Assembly (NCBI GenBank): GCA_046351215.1
Contig: JAXLYX010000010.1
Coordinates: 186,001-250,000, forward strand
Length of the DNA stretch: 64,000 nucleotides
Origin: JAXLYX01 sp046351215
Lineage (GTDB): Bacteria > Myxococcota_A > Polyangia > Polyangiales > Houyiibacteriaceae
Direction: 5' to 3'
Program-made: the position numbers and the translations under genes
In this document: positions 17,361-27,061 of the stretch, in pieces
Layout: each line of letters starts with the position of its first letter
Numbering within the stretch: the stretch's first letter is position 1
The notes under the pieces: generated by a model
Seen by the model: the letters and a program-made list of their open reading frames with translations, nothing else
Told to the model about the DNA's origin: nothing
Database searches by the model: none

Positions 17361-17367
17361 ATCCATC

Positions 17368-17384
17368 TTGCACTCGGAGTGCAA
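17368..17384. promoter_or_regulatory. Candidate TetR operator, perfect copy
   Basis: TTGCACTCGGAGTGCAA has perfect 7-bp arms around CGG and ends 18 bp before the tetR ATG. Its position over the expected promoter/leader fits autorepression by the TetR protein. Confidence 0.65.
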
Positions 17385-17402
17385 GATCGGCAGAGTGGAG
17401 TC

Positions 17403-18008
17403 ATGGTGATCCCCAGCCCCCAGACTCCTCGTCCGTCGAAACGGGCGGAGCGGACGCGCGAGGCCCTCGCCGAGGCACTGCTCTCCCTGCTGCGGGAGGG
17501 TCAGCTCTCGCCGCCCGCGCAGGCGATCGCCGATCGGGCGGGGCTCTCGCTCCGTTCGGTCTTCCACCACTTCGAAGACCTGCGCGCGCTGCACGAGGAG
17601 GCCTCCCGGCGCCAGTACGAAGCCGTGAGCGCGATGCTGCGCCCGATCGATCCGTCCGCCCCGTTCGAGGAACGCCTCGAGGCGTTCACGGCGCAGCGAG
17701 CCAAGGTTCTCGAGTTCATCTCCCCCGTGCGGCGCGCGTCGCTCCTTCGCGTGCACGAGGACGCGGAGGTCCGCGAGGGCGTCGGCCGGATCCGTGGAGC
17801 GAAACGGGAAGAGACCCTCCGGACGTTCGCGGCCGAGCTCGACGCGCTCCCGAAGGCCGAACGCGCCCTCGCCGTCCCCCTGCTCGCGAGCCTCGCGAGC
17901 TTCGACACCTGGGAGGTCCTGAGGACCCACGAAGGCCTCTCGATCGCGAAGGCCAGGGCCACCGTCGCGCACGGCATCGCCCGCATCCTCGGAAAGGAAA
18001 CGCCGTGA
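17403..18008 (+). CDS. TetR-family transcriptional regulator
   Basis: 201 residues. The N-terminal DNA-binding domain shows RTREALAEALLSLLREG and AIADRAGLSLRSVFHHFEDL, the typical TetR helix-turn-helix with a C-terminal ligand-binding helical bundle after it. GGAG precedes the ATG at 17403, which is preferred over a start 48 bp upstream because the latter would run through the tandem palindromes. The stop TGA overlaps the GTG of the following lipoprotein gene (GTGA). The regulator is therefore encoded in one operon with two lipoproteins that it probably controls. Confidence 0.88.
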   Translation: MVIPSPQTPRPSKRAERTREALAEALLSLLREGQLSPPAQAIADRAGLSLRSVFHHFEDLRALHEEASRRQYEAVSAMLRPIDPSAPFEERLEAFTAQRAKVLEFISPVRRASLLRVHEDAEVREGVGRIRGAKREETLRTFAAELDALPKAERALAVPLLASLASFDTWEVLRTHEGLSIAKARATVAHGIARILGKETP

Positions 18009-19333
18009 AACCGCAGAAGGTCGCCCCTCTCCTCGCTCTCGTGGCCCTCCTCGGCTGCGACGACTCCGCCTCGGCGCCGGCCCTCGTGCCGTTCTCGGTG
18101 CCGAAGAATCCCTACCTCGCGGACTCGACCTGGCCGATCTTCCATCGCGACACCTACGCGCAGCACTCCTCCGAGCTGCCCGCGCCGACGGGACGCCACG
18201 CGATCACGATGGACACGGTCGCCCTGCCGGGCCTCCCGATCTTCGTGCTCTTCGATCCCGCGGGCGACATCCTCGTCGTCGTGAAGGGCCTCGGCATCTC
18301 GAGGCTCTGCAAGGTCCGGCGCGCGACCCTCGAGAACGTGGCCTGCGTGGACCTCTCGAACGGGCAGACGTTCGGCGGAGCGTACGGCTACGTCGATGCG
18401 CAGGGCCGCGCCGTCATCGGCACGGGGAATTCGCTCCAGCGTTGGCGCTCGACCGAGACGACGCTCGAGCTCGATGCATCGGTCGACCTGTCGACCGCGC
18501 TCGGGAGCATGGAGACGCTCGCGGCCGTGACCGTGCGCTACACGGGCGAGATCGCCTTCGCCGGCACCGACGGGACCGTGGGCATCGTCCCGGCCGACCT
18601 CGCGGGCCCGCCGATCGACGTCGTGCACAACCCGGGGGAGACCATCTCGAACGGCATCACCACCGACGTGGACGGCGGGATCTACGTCGTCAGCGATCCC
18701 TACCTGCGGCGCTACGACCTCGTCGCCGGGAAGCTCGTCGAGGGCTGGAAGATCCCGGTCGAGGCCTCCTCCACCACGCCCCGGCCCGGACGCCTCGGCA
18801 CGGGGTCGGGCACGACGCCGAGCCTGATCATGGACGATCGCATCACGATCACCGACGACGCCGAGAGCATGAACCTGATGGTCGCGAGGCGCGGCCTCGA
18901 CGCCCCGGGCGAGCGCACCGTCTGCAAGGTCCCCGTCTTCGACGGCCCGGCGACGACGGACAACGCGATCGTCGTCTCGGGCACCACGCTGATCGTCGAG
19001 CAGAACCTCACGGGCTACGGCGGCGTCGCGCGCTTCGACCTCCGCGACGACGGGACCTGCCAGCGCACCTGGGTCTCGCCCGTGGTCGGCCCGAGCTGCG
19101 TGCCCACGCTCTCGACCGCGACGAACCTCGTCTACGTCTACACCTACGACGAGTCGACCGACGAATGGGGCCTCACGGGCCTCGACCTCCGCACGGGAAG
19201 GACGCGCTTCCACTTCGTCGCCGGCAGCGGGTTCTCGTTCGACAACCTCTATGCCGCGGTGACCATCGGTCCCGACCGGAAGATCTACCTCGGCACGATC
19301 GGAGGCCTTCGGGTCTTCTCGGAGGCGCCATGA
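18005..19333 (+). CDS. Lipoprotein with PQQ-like beta-propeller character
   Basis: 442 residues. The signal sequence ends in the lipobox LLGC. The mature part begins with NPYLADSTWPIFHRDTYAQ and continues as repeated short strands such as FDPAGDILVVV, TDVDGGIYVVSDPYLRRYD and LDLRTGRTRFHF, which suggests a propeller of the quinoprotein type, but no PQQ-binding residues can be assigned. It is the second gene of the tetR operon, starting at a GTG that overlaps the tetR stop, and its own stop overlaps the next ATG (ATGA). It probably faces the periplasm. Function is unknown. Confidence 0.75.
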   Translation: MKPQKVAPLLALVALLGCDDSASAPALVPFSVPKNPYLADSTWPIFHRDTYAQHSSELPAPTGRHAITMDTVALPGLPIFVLFDPAGDILVVVKGLGISRLCKVRRATLENVACVDLSNGQTFGGAYGYVDAQGRAVIGTGNSLQRWRSTETTLELDASVDLSTALGSMETLAAVTVRYTGEIAFAGTDGTVGIVPADLAGPPIDVVHNPGETISNGITTDVDGGIYVVSDPYLRRYDLVAGKLVEGWKIPVEASSTTPRPGRLGTGSGTTPSLIMDDRITITDDAESMNLMVARRGLDAPGERTVCKVPVFDGPATTDNAIVVSGTTLIVEQNLTGYGGVARFDLRDDGTCQRTWVSPVVGPSCVPTLSTATNLVYVYTYDESTDEWGLTGLDLRTGRTRFHFVAGSGFSFDNLYAAVTIGPDRKIYLGTIGGLRVFSEAP

Positions 19334-20709
19334 GGAGCGCAGCCATCGCCGCCCTCGCACTCGTCGCAGCGGTCCAGACCGGCTGCGACGACGGCACGCC
19401 GCTCGTTCCCGCGGATTACGATCGACGCGCCGTCGCCGATCGGCTGATCGCCGAGCTCGAGGCGGAGGGCTTCACGGTCGACGAGGGTCGATTCGCCTTC
19501 TTCCGGGTGGAGGACTGCGCCTCGTTACCCAGTTGCTACGGCAACAATCCGAGCTCCCCCTACGGCCTCTACCTCCTCCCGCCCGCGCCCGACGAGGTGA
19601 TCGATCCGACGACGCCTCCCCTCTCGGATGCCACGGTCCGGAGCACCTTCCGCCTGGGGGGCGACGAGGCCGTCGTCTTCCTCGGACGCACGCCTCCCGA
19701 GGCACGCTACTTCGGGTTCCGGTCGTACCTCGCCTCGCGTCAGGGAGTCGATCTCTTCGCGAGCCTCGGCGACACGACGAACCATCGGGTGATCGCGACG
19801 GGAGGCGGGAGCTCGGGATCCTTCGACCAGGAGACGGTGGTCGTGACCACGGCGAGCGCTCCGCTCGATGCGCGGCTCCGTCGCTTCTTCGCCCGCGAGG
19901 GAGCGGGCGGCATCGTCAACACCGACGTCCTCCCGTCGACGGAGCTCGTGCTCGGGCGAAGCGCGAGCGCCGACGTCCTCACGATGCTCTTCCGCGTCGC
20001 GCTCTTCGCCGACGAGACGGCCGGTGCCTCCTACATCGCGAATCCTCCGGCAGTCGTCCTCAGGGTGCGGCCGAATGCGCCGATCGCGGCGGGAGCGCTG
20101 CCGGCGCCCCCCCCTCGCCCGCGCGGCACCGGGAAGGACGAGTCGGACTTCGCGGACGCACTCGCGAGGCTCGAGGCGGCGATCCGCGCGCGGCATGCGA
20201 CCCACACGGCCCAGCCGATCGGTGTCCTCGGGCTCCCGCTCGTCGGGGCCGACTGCATCGCGGGCGGCTACGGATGCCTCGGGGACAACGCGGATACCCT
20301 CTATTTCGCCTCCGGGCCCACGCTGCTCCGGGAGGCGCCGGCCGACTTCCTGGTGATCTTCGGCGTGGACCACACACGCGCAGGCAAGGCCTCCTACACC
20401 AACGTGGCCGTCTACGAGACCGAACGGCGCATGGGCGTCGCGGCGCTCGCCGACGACGCGTTCGCGGGCAGCGCCGCCGAGTACCTGGGCACCTCGGATC
20501 CGGACGCGGACCACCTCTTCGCGATCCGCGTCGCGCGCGACTGCACCGGGCTCGCTCACTGCCTCGCCGTGCCGACGGCGTTCCCTGGCGTTCCCCTCGA
20601 CAAGACGCTGACGGTCGCCGTGCGCCCCTACCTCGAGGCCGCGACCCAAACCGGACCGAGCCTCGAGGAGCTCTTGCCGCCCCGCGCGATCCGCTTCACC
20701 CCGCCCTGA
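19330..20709 (+). CDS. Lipoprotein of unknown function, third gene of the tetR operon
   Basis: 459 residues from an ATG that overlaps the previous stop. The signal sequence ends with QTGC at about residue 19, a usable lipobox. The mature chain has paired cysteines (CASLPSC, CIAGGYGC, CTGLAHC) likely to form disulfides, and mixed alpha/beta sequence with no recognised domain. Strict coupling to the propeller lipoprotein suggests that the two work together, for instance as a surface or periplasmic pair dealing with the ligand sensed by TetR. That function is inference. Confidence 0.7.
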   Translation: MRSAAIAALALVAAVQTGCDDGTPLVPADYDRRAVADRLIAELEAEGFTVDEGRFAFFRVEDCASLPSCYGNNPSSPYGLYLLPPAPDEVIDPTTPPLSDATVRSTFRLGGDEAVVFLGRTPPEARYFGFRSYLASRQGVDLFASLGDTTNHRVIATGGGSSGSFDQETVVVTTASAPLDARLRRFFAREGAGGIVNTDVLPSTELVLGRSASADVLTMLFRVALFADETAGASYIANPPAVVLRVRPNAPIAAGALPAPPPRPRGTGKDESDFADALARLEAAIRARHATHTAQPIGVLGLPLVGADCIAGGYGCLGDNADTLYFASGPTLLREAPADFLVIFGVDHTRAGKASYTNVAVYETERRMGVAALADDAFAGSAAEYLGTSDPDADHLFAIRVARDCTGLAHCLAVPTAFPGVPLDKTLTVAVRPYLEAATQTGPSLEELLPPRAIRFTPP

Positions 20710-20747
20710 TCGACGGGCACGGCTCCGTGGGCCATGCTCGGCGCGCC

Positions 20748-21416
20748 ATGGGGTACCTGCCCTACTACCTCTTCCTCTTCGGCATTTCGTACGCCCTGCG
20801 TTATCCCTGGCTCGCAGGGCTCGCGCTCGCGGTCTACCTGCTGCGGGATCGACTGCCGGACCCGGTCGTCTACCTCCGGACCTCGGGTCGCATGCGGCAG
20901 CTCGAGGCCGATATCGCTGTGAATCCGGCGAACGTCACGGCTCGCCGCGACCTGGCGCGCCTCCTGCTCGAACGACGCAAGCCGAAGAAGGCGCTCGCGC
21001 TCCTCGACGTCGCACGCGAGCGGCATCCGGACGACGCCGAGCTCCTCTACCTCACGGGTCTCGCACGGCTCGCGGCGGGCGCTCCCGAGTCGGCCCTCGA
21101 GGCGATCGGCGCCGCCGTCGAGAAGGAGCCCGGCCTCGCGTACGGCGAACCCTACCTCAAAGCCGGCGATGCCCACGTCGCGCTCGGTCACCTCGACCTC
21201 GCGGAGGAGGCCTATGCGGAGTTCACCGAGCGGAATCGCTCGATGCTCGAAGGCTTAGAGAAGCTCGCGAACGTGCGTTCGGCGCGCGGGGATCGCGAGG
21301 GCGCGAAGCGCGCGCGGGCCGAAGCCAAGGCCACCTACCGCCACCTGCCGGGCTACCTCCGGCGAAAGCAGGTGGGCTGGCTCCTCCGAGTGTGGCTCCG
21401 CTCGCTTTTCGACTAG
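20748..21416 (+). CDS. Membrane-anchored tetratricopeptide-repeat protein
   Basis: 222 residues. Two hydrophobic segments (about 3-18 and 22-36) anchor the N-terminus. TPR-like helices follow from about residue 55 to 175: LARLLLERRKPKKALALLD, then AELLYLTGLARLAAGAPESA and KAGDAHVALGHLDLAEEAY. The C-terminal RRKQVGWLLRVWLRSLFD is basic and amphipathic. Such proteins usually scaffold other proteins; partners are unknown. No clear ribosome binding site precedes the ATG. The gene is 38 bp downstream of the tetR operon and could be read through from it. Confidence 0.75.
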   Translation: MGYLPYYLFLFGISYALRYPWLAGLALAVYLLRDRLPDPVVYLRTSGRMRQLEADIAVNPANVTARRDLARLLLERRKPKKALALLDVARERHPDDAELLYLTGLARLAAGAPESALEAIGAAVEKEPGLAYGEPYLKAGDAHVALGHLDLAEEAYAEFTERNRSMLEGLEKLANVRSARGDREGAKRARAEAKATYRHLPGYLRRKQVGWLLRVWLRSLFD

Positions 21417-21426
21417 CATGCCCCCC

Positions 21427-22125
21427 ATGACGCTCCCCGCTCGTCGAAACACCCGCGGGCTCCTCGCGGCCCTCCTCGTCGTCCTCGTCGCCCTCGTGTC
21501 GATCTCCGATACCGCGTCGGCCCGCCCGCGGTCGCGGCACCGCGCGCGCACGGGATGTGGCGCGATCCCGGCCTGCAGCGGGCTCTCCGGTGCCGGACAG
21601 CAGGCTTTCGCCGTCCTGATGGCGGCCCAGGTCTTCGCGACCGAGGCGGTGGGTGCGGCCGAGACCCCGGCCGAGGTGTTGGCGCTGCGCGCCCTCGTCG
21701 AAGAGCCGAACGCCCTGCCCGCCGTCGAGCACCTCTATCGGAACGCGACGCCGGCCGGGAAGGTGTACGCCGTGATCGCCTATTGGCGCGTCCAGCCCTC
21801 GGCGTACCACGCACGCCGCGAGGCCCTGATCATGACCAGCGGCGATACGCAGGTCACGACGGCGCTCGGTCCGAACGTCCACGCGACGACGATCCGCGAC
21901 GTGCTCTCGCGGCACGAGGGCGCCCATCCCTTCACGCCCGGCATGCACCGCCTCGAGGCATTCTGCCCCCCGCTGCTCCGCGGCGACGAGCGCCCGTTCG
22001 GCTCCGACTACGGCGCCGGTGGCTCGACGATCCAGATGCTCGAGGGCCCGCGCGTGATGCGCGCCGAATGCGAAGCCTGGCGCGACCAGCAGCAGGCCAC
22101 GCCGGGAGCGACGCCCGCGCCCTGA
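21427..22125 (+). CDS. Secreted protein of unknown function
   Basis: 232 residues. The hydrophobic N-terminal segment LLAALLVVLVALVSISDTASA looks like a cleaved signal peptide. The mature part has cysteine pairs (CGAIPAC and later CPP, CEAW) and an HEGAHPFTPGMHR segment, but no known family. TAGCAT sits 7 nt before the ATG at 21427 and overlaps the previous gene's stop, and no Shine-Dalgarno is present. This favours 21427 over the ATG at 21418. A Pro/Ala-rich tail ends the protein. Confidence 0.65.
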   Translation: MTLPARRNTRGLLAALLVVLVALVSISDTASARPRSRHRARTGCGAIPACSGLSGAGQQAFAVLMAAQVFATEAVGAAETPAEVLALRALVEEPNALPAVEHLYRNATPAGKVYAVIAYWRVQPSAYHARREALIMTSGDTQVTTALGPNVHATTIRDVLSRHEGAHPFTPGMHRLEAFCPPLLRGDERPFGSDYGAGGSTIQMLEGPRVMRAECEAWRDQQQATPGATPAP

Positions 22126-22224
22126 GGCCGTGCACCCTTCCGGGTGAAGGCGGTCGGAACCCGAGGACCCGGCCTTGTCTCCACGGGCCCCGAGCGGTCA
22201 ACGTTGGGGCTCGGAGGAAGGGAC

Positions 22225-23379
<1,155 letters not shown>

Positions 23380-23383
23380 GCGG

Positions 23384-24355
23384 ATGGAGCGAGCGCTCGT
23401 CACCGGCTCGACGGGTCTCGTCGGCTTCCACGTCGTCGAGGCCCTGAGGCGGCGCGGCGTGCCCGTGCGCGCGCTCGTCCGGGATCCGGTGAGGGCGCGC
23501 GCGATCCTCCACGCCGGCGTCGAGCTCGTGAAGGGCGACGTGACGGCGAAGGAGACGCTCGCCCCGGCCATCGGAGGCTGCGACGTGGTCTTCCACGCGG
23601 CCGGGCTCCCCGAGCAATGGCTGCCCGACGTGGGCACCTTCGAGAGGGTGAACGTCGGGGGCACCTCGAATCTGATCGACGCGGCTCTCGCAGCCGGCGT
23701 CGAACGATTCGTGTACACGAGCACGATCGACGTGTTCCGCGCCGACGAAGGCGAGAGCTACGACGAGTCCTCGCTCGACCCGGAGCCGAAGGGCACGGCG
23801 TACGAGCGCAGCAAGCAAGAGGCCGATCGGCGCGTGGTGCGGGCGATGGAGGAACGCGGCTTGCCGGCCGTCTTCGTCCATCCGGCCGCGGTCTACGGTC
23901 CGGGGCCCGCGGGCTCGCCGGGGCTCGGCCATTTCGTCGCCGACCTCCGCGACGGGAAGGTTCCGATGCTCCCGCCGGGAGGCGTGCCGGTCGTCTTCGC
24001 GCCGGACGTCGGCGAAGGCCACGTCCTCGCGGCCGAGAAGGGAGGGATCGGCGAGCGCTTCATCCTCGCCGAAGGCTTCTACCCGACGCGCGTGCTCGCG
24101 GAGGCGGCCTCGCGCGCCCTCGGACTCGGCAAGCTGCCCAGGGCGATGCCCGCCTGGCTCGCCAAGGTCGTGAGCCCCGTCTCGGAGGGAGTGTCGAGGC
24201 TCTTCGGAGGCCCTCCGCTGCTCCCGAAGGGGCAGCTCCACTTCATGCTCTGGGGAGCGCGCCCGGACGCCCGACGCGCGCGCGAGCGCCTGGGATGGAA
24301 GCCGACCCCGCTCGACGAGGGCATGCGGGCGCTCGTCCGTTCGCTCGACGGCTGA
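23384..24355 (+). CDS. NAD(P)-dependent epimerase/dehydratase (extended SDR)
   Basis: 323 residues. The Rossmann motif TGSTGLVG lies at residues 7-14, with VFHAAG and the catalytic YERSK (Tyr-x-x-x-Lys). The C-terminal third fits the dihydroflavonol-4-reductase/3-beta-hydroxysteroid-dehydrogenase-like branch, including FGGPPLL and a helical end. Starting 4 bp after an acyl-CoA dehydrogenase gene suggests a joint role in lipid or steroid-like substrate oxidation; this is inference. Confidence 0.87.
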   Translation: MERALVTGSTGLVGFHVVEALRRRGVPVRALVRDPVRARAILHAGVELVKGDVTAKETLAPAIGGCDVVFHAAGLPEQWLPDVGTFERVNVGGTSNLIDAALAAGVERFVYTSTIDVFRADEGESYDESSLDPEPKGTAYERSKQEADRRVVRAMEERGLPAVFVHPAAVYGPGPAGSPGLGHFVADLRDGKVPMLPPGGVPVVFAPDVGEGHVLAAEKGGIGERFILAEGFYPTRVLAEAASRALGLGKLPRAMPAWLAKVVSPVSEGVSRLFGGPPLLPKGQLHFMLWGARPDARRARERLGWKPTPLDEGMRALVRSLDG

Positions 24356-24429
24356 AGCGAGGGCTTCCGGGAGAGGTCCGGTCGCGAATGCCGGATGGCA
24401 AGGACGCCCCCGCTTGGTAGCGTTCCGTC

Positions 24430-25275
24430 ATGCCGATCTTCGACCGTCCCGACGGGACCCATCTCGCGAAAGTTCCCGCCCTGCGCAAGATGATGCCGCA
24501 CCTGATGGTGGGGCGGAACGAAGCGGCGGTCTTCTTCGAGCAGCAGATCGATCTGACGAAGACCCTCGCCTACCTCGCGAAGCGGAACGCGGGGAAGCCG
24601 GAGAAGGAGCTCACGCTCTTCGAGATCCTGCTGACGGCGATGGCCCGCGTCTTCGGCGAGCGTCCCCAGCTGAACCGCTTCGTCGTCGGCCGACGCGTCT
24701 ACCAGCGGAAGGAGATCCAGTTCTCCTTCGCGATCAAGCGCTCGATGACCGACGGCGGCGAGCTCACGACGACGAAGGCGACGTTCCGACCCGACGACAC
24801 GCTCGCGACGGTGGCGGAACGGATCCACGGCACGGTGAAGGCCGGCAAGCGTGGCGACAAGGTGCAGGCCGACGTCGAGGTCGACTACCTGACGAGGCTG
24901 CCGCGCTCGATCCTGCGATTCCTGATCTGGCTCGCGCGCGCGCTCGACTACGTGAACCTCCTCCCGGGCGCCCTCGTCCTCCCCGATCCGCTCTACGCGA
25001 GCATGTTCTTCGCGAACCTCGGCTCCGTCGGCCTCGAGAGCGCCTACCACCACCTCTACGAGTACGGGACCTGCCCGTTCTTCGCGACGGTCGGCCGCGT
25101 GAAGAAGGCCGTCGTCCCCGGCCCCGACGACGTCCCCGTCGTCCGCGACGTGATGAGCATCAAGTACACGTTCGACGAGCGCATCACCGACGGCTTCTAC
25201 TGCGCCCGGAGCCTCGAGCGCTTCAAGGCCTACGTCGAGGATCCCGAGGTCCTCGAGACGCCTCCCAGGGCCTGA
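24430..25275 (+). CDS. 2-oxoacid dehydrogenase E2-like acyltransferase domain protein, catalytic His replaced
   Basis: 281 residues consisting only of the chloramphenicol-acetyltransferase-like catalytic fold of dihydrolipoyl acyltransferases; no lipoyl or E1-binding domain. The C-terminal active-site block reads DERITDG (residues 249-255), so the usual catalytic histidine of HxxxDG is glutamate while Asp-Gly is kept. Activity must differ from E2 enzymes if present. TAGCGT ends 6 nt before the ATG and there is no Shine-Dalgarno. No E1 or E3 genes are nearby. The protein may act in lipid or acyl-CoA metabolism, but nothing here shows how. Confidence 0.75.
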   Translation: MPIFDRPDGTHLAKVPALRKMMPHLMVGRNEAAVFFEQQIDLTKTLAYLAKRNAGKPEKELTLFEILLTAMARVFGERPQLNRFVVGRRVYQRKEIQFSFAIKRSMTDGGELTTTKATFRPDDTLATVAERIHGTVKAGKRGDKVQADVEVDYLTRLPRSILRFLIWLARALDYVNLLPGALVLPDPLYASMFFANLGSVGLESAYHHLYEYGTCPFFATVGRVKKAVVPGPDDVPVVRDVMSIKYTFDERITDGFYCARSLERFKAYVEDPEVLETPPRA

Positions 25276-25297
25276 CCTGCTATCCTACCGGCCCTCC

Positions 25298-27058
25298 ATG
25301 ACCCTCCCGGAAGACATCGCCCGTACGATCCTCGACGGATTCGACAAGCACTACCGGATCTTCCGGGAGACCTCCCGGCAGGCGAAGCAGCGCTTCGAAG
25401 CCGCGGACTGGGCCTCGGCGCGCGTGGCGAGCCGGGAGCGCATCGAGATGTACGACACCCGCGTGCGCGAGGCCGTGCAGTCGATCGTGGCGAAGTTCCC
25501 CGAGGCGGCGACGCGCCAGGATCTCTGGCCGAAGATCAAGGTCGCCTACGTCGGTCTCCTCTACGAGCACCTGCAGCCCGAGCTCGCCGAGACCTTCTAC
25601 AACTCGGTCGCGTGCAGCGTCCTCGACGTCCAGTACTACCGGAACGAGTACATCTTCTGGCGGCCCGCGATCTCCACGGAGCACCTCGTCGGCGAGGAGC
25701 CGACCTACGTCTGCTACTACCCGCACGCCACCGACCTCGGCGAGACGCTGCACCAGATCGTCGACAGCTTCCGTCTCGACAATCCGTTCGAGGATCTCGA
25801 GCGCGACATCGCCTTCTGCAAGCGCGCCATCGAGGAGGAATTCCCGCGCGGCTGGGAGAAGCAACCGAACTTCCAGGTGCAGATCCTCCGCTCGCTCTTC
25901 TACCGCAACAAGGCCGCGTACCTGATCGGGCGCGCGCTGAACGGAAGCGCGGTCTTCCCCTTCGTCGTCCCGATCCTCAAGAACGACGCGGGTGAGCTCT
26001 ACCTCGACACGCTGCTCCTCTCCCGCGAGGACATCGGACGCCTCTTCAGCCTCGCGCGGGCCTACTTCATGGTCGACATGGAGGTCCCCTCGGCCTACGT
26101 CGAGTTCCTGAAGGACCTGATGCCGAGCAAGCCGAAGGCCGAGCTCTACACGAGCCTCGGCCTGCAGAAGCAGGGCAAGACGCTCTTCTACCGGGACCTC
26201 CACCAGCACCTCATGCACTCGACGGATCGCTTCGTGATCGCGCCGGGCGTGAAGGGCATGGTCATGGTCGTCTTCACGCTGCCGTCCTTCCCCTACGTCT
26301 TCAAGGTGATCCGCGATTCGTTCGCGCCGCCCAAGGACACGGATCGCGCGCACGTCGAAGAGCGCTACCAGCTCGTCAAGCAGCACGACCGCGTCGGCCG
26401 CATGGCGGACACGCTCGAGTACTCCCACGTCGCCTTCCCGATCGAGCGCTTCGATCCCGCCCTGATCGCCGAGCTGCAGAAGCTCGCCCCGAGCTGCATC
26501 GAGCTCGACGAGCAGCGCATCGTCGTCAAGCACATGTACGTCGAGCGGCGGATGATCCCGCTCGACATCTACCTGCGCGGCGCGGACGAGTCGAAGCTCC
26601 GCCACGGCATCCGCGAGTACGGCAACTGCGTGAAGGAGCTCGCCGGCGCGAACATCTTCCCCGGCGATCTCTTCACGAAGAACTTCGGCGTCACCCGCTT
26701 CGGCCGCGTGGTCTTCTACGACTACGACGAGATCTCCTATCTCACGGACGTGAACTTCCGCGAGTTCCCGGAGCCCGAGTCCGACGAGGACGAGATGTCG
26801 AGCGAGCCCTGGTACAACGTCGATCCGAGCGACGTCTTCCCCCAGCAGTTCCCGACCTTCCTCTTCCCCGCGGGCAAGCCGCGTCAGACCTTCCTCGAGC
26901 TCCACGGCGACCTCGCCGACCCCCGGACGTGGAGCGGCTTCCAGGAGCGGATCAAGAAGGGCGTGCAGGACGACATCTTCCCGTACGCCCGCTCGAGCCG
27001 CTTCTGCGAGCGCTTCGTCGGGGACGGCGACTGCCACGGCGGACGCGAGAAGCGCTGA
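25298..27058 (+). CDS. aceK: Isocitrate dehydrogenase kinase/phosphatase
   Basis: 586 residues, matching AceK length. The N-terminal regulatory domain starts IARTILDGFDKHYRIFRETS. The kinase-like part has the ATP-loop APGVKGMVMVVFTLPSFPYV then FKVIRD, and a catalytic region around GDLFTKNFGVTRFGRVVFYD with DYDE. AceK phosphorylates isocitrate dehydrogenase to divert carbon through the glyoxylate shunt and also reverses this. Unlike in enterobacteria, no aceA or aceB is adjacent. TATCCT lies 11 nt upstream of the ATG. The gene converges with the next membrane-protein gene with a 3-bp gap. Confidence 0.95.
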   Translation: MTLPEDIARTILDGFDKHYRIFRETSRQAKQRFEAADWASARVASRERIEMYDTRVREAVQSIVAKFPEAATRQDLWPKIKVAYVGLLYEHLQPELAETFYNSVACSVLDVQYYRNEYIFWRPAISTEHLVGEEPTYVCYYPHATDLGETLHQIVDSFRLDNPFEDLERDIAFCKRAIEEEFPRGWEKQPNFQVQILRSLFYRNKAAYLIGRALNGSAVFPFVVPILKNDAGELYLDTLLLSREDIGRLFSLARAYFMVDMEVPSAYVEFLKDLMPSKPKAELYTSLGLQKQGKTLFYRDLHQHLMHSTDRFVIAPGVKGMVMVVFTLPSFPYVFKVIRDSFAPPKDTDRAHVEERYQLVKQHDRVGRMADTLEYSHVAFPIERFDPALIAELQKLAPSCIELDEQRIVVKHMYVERRMIPLDIYLRGADESKLRHGIREYGNCVKELAGANIFPGDLFTKNFGVTRFGRVVFYDYDEISYLTDVNFREFPEPESDEDEMSSEPWYNVDPSDVFPQQFPTFLFPAGKPRQTFLELHGDLADPRTWSGFQERIKKGVQDDIFPYARSSRFCERFVGDGDCHGGREKR

Positions 27059-27061
27059 GGC

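Noticed and set aside
17344..17384. Short CRISPR-like repeats
   Set aside because: Only two copies, each itself a palindrome of 17 bp, located at a tetR promoter; operator sites explain them better.
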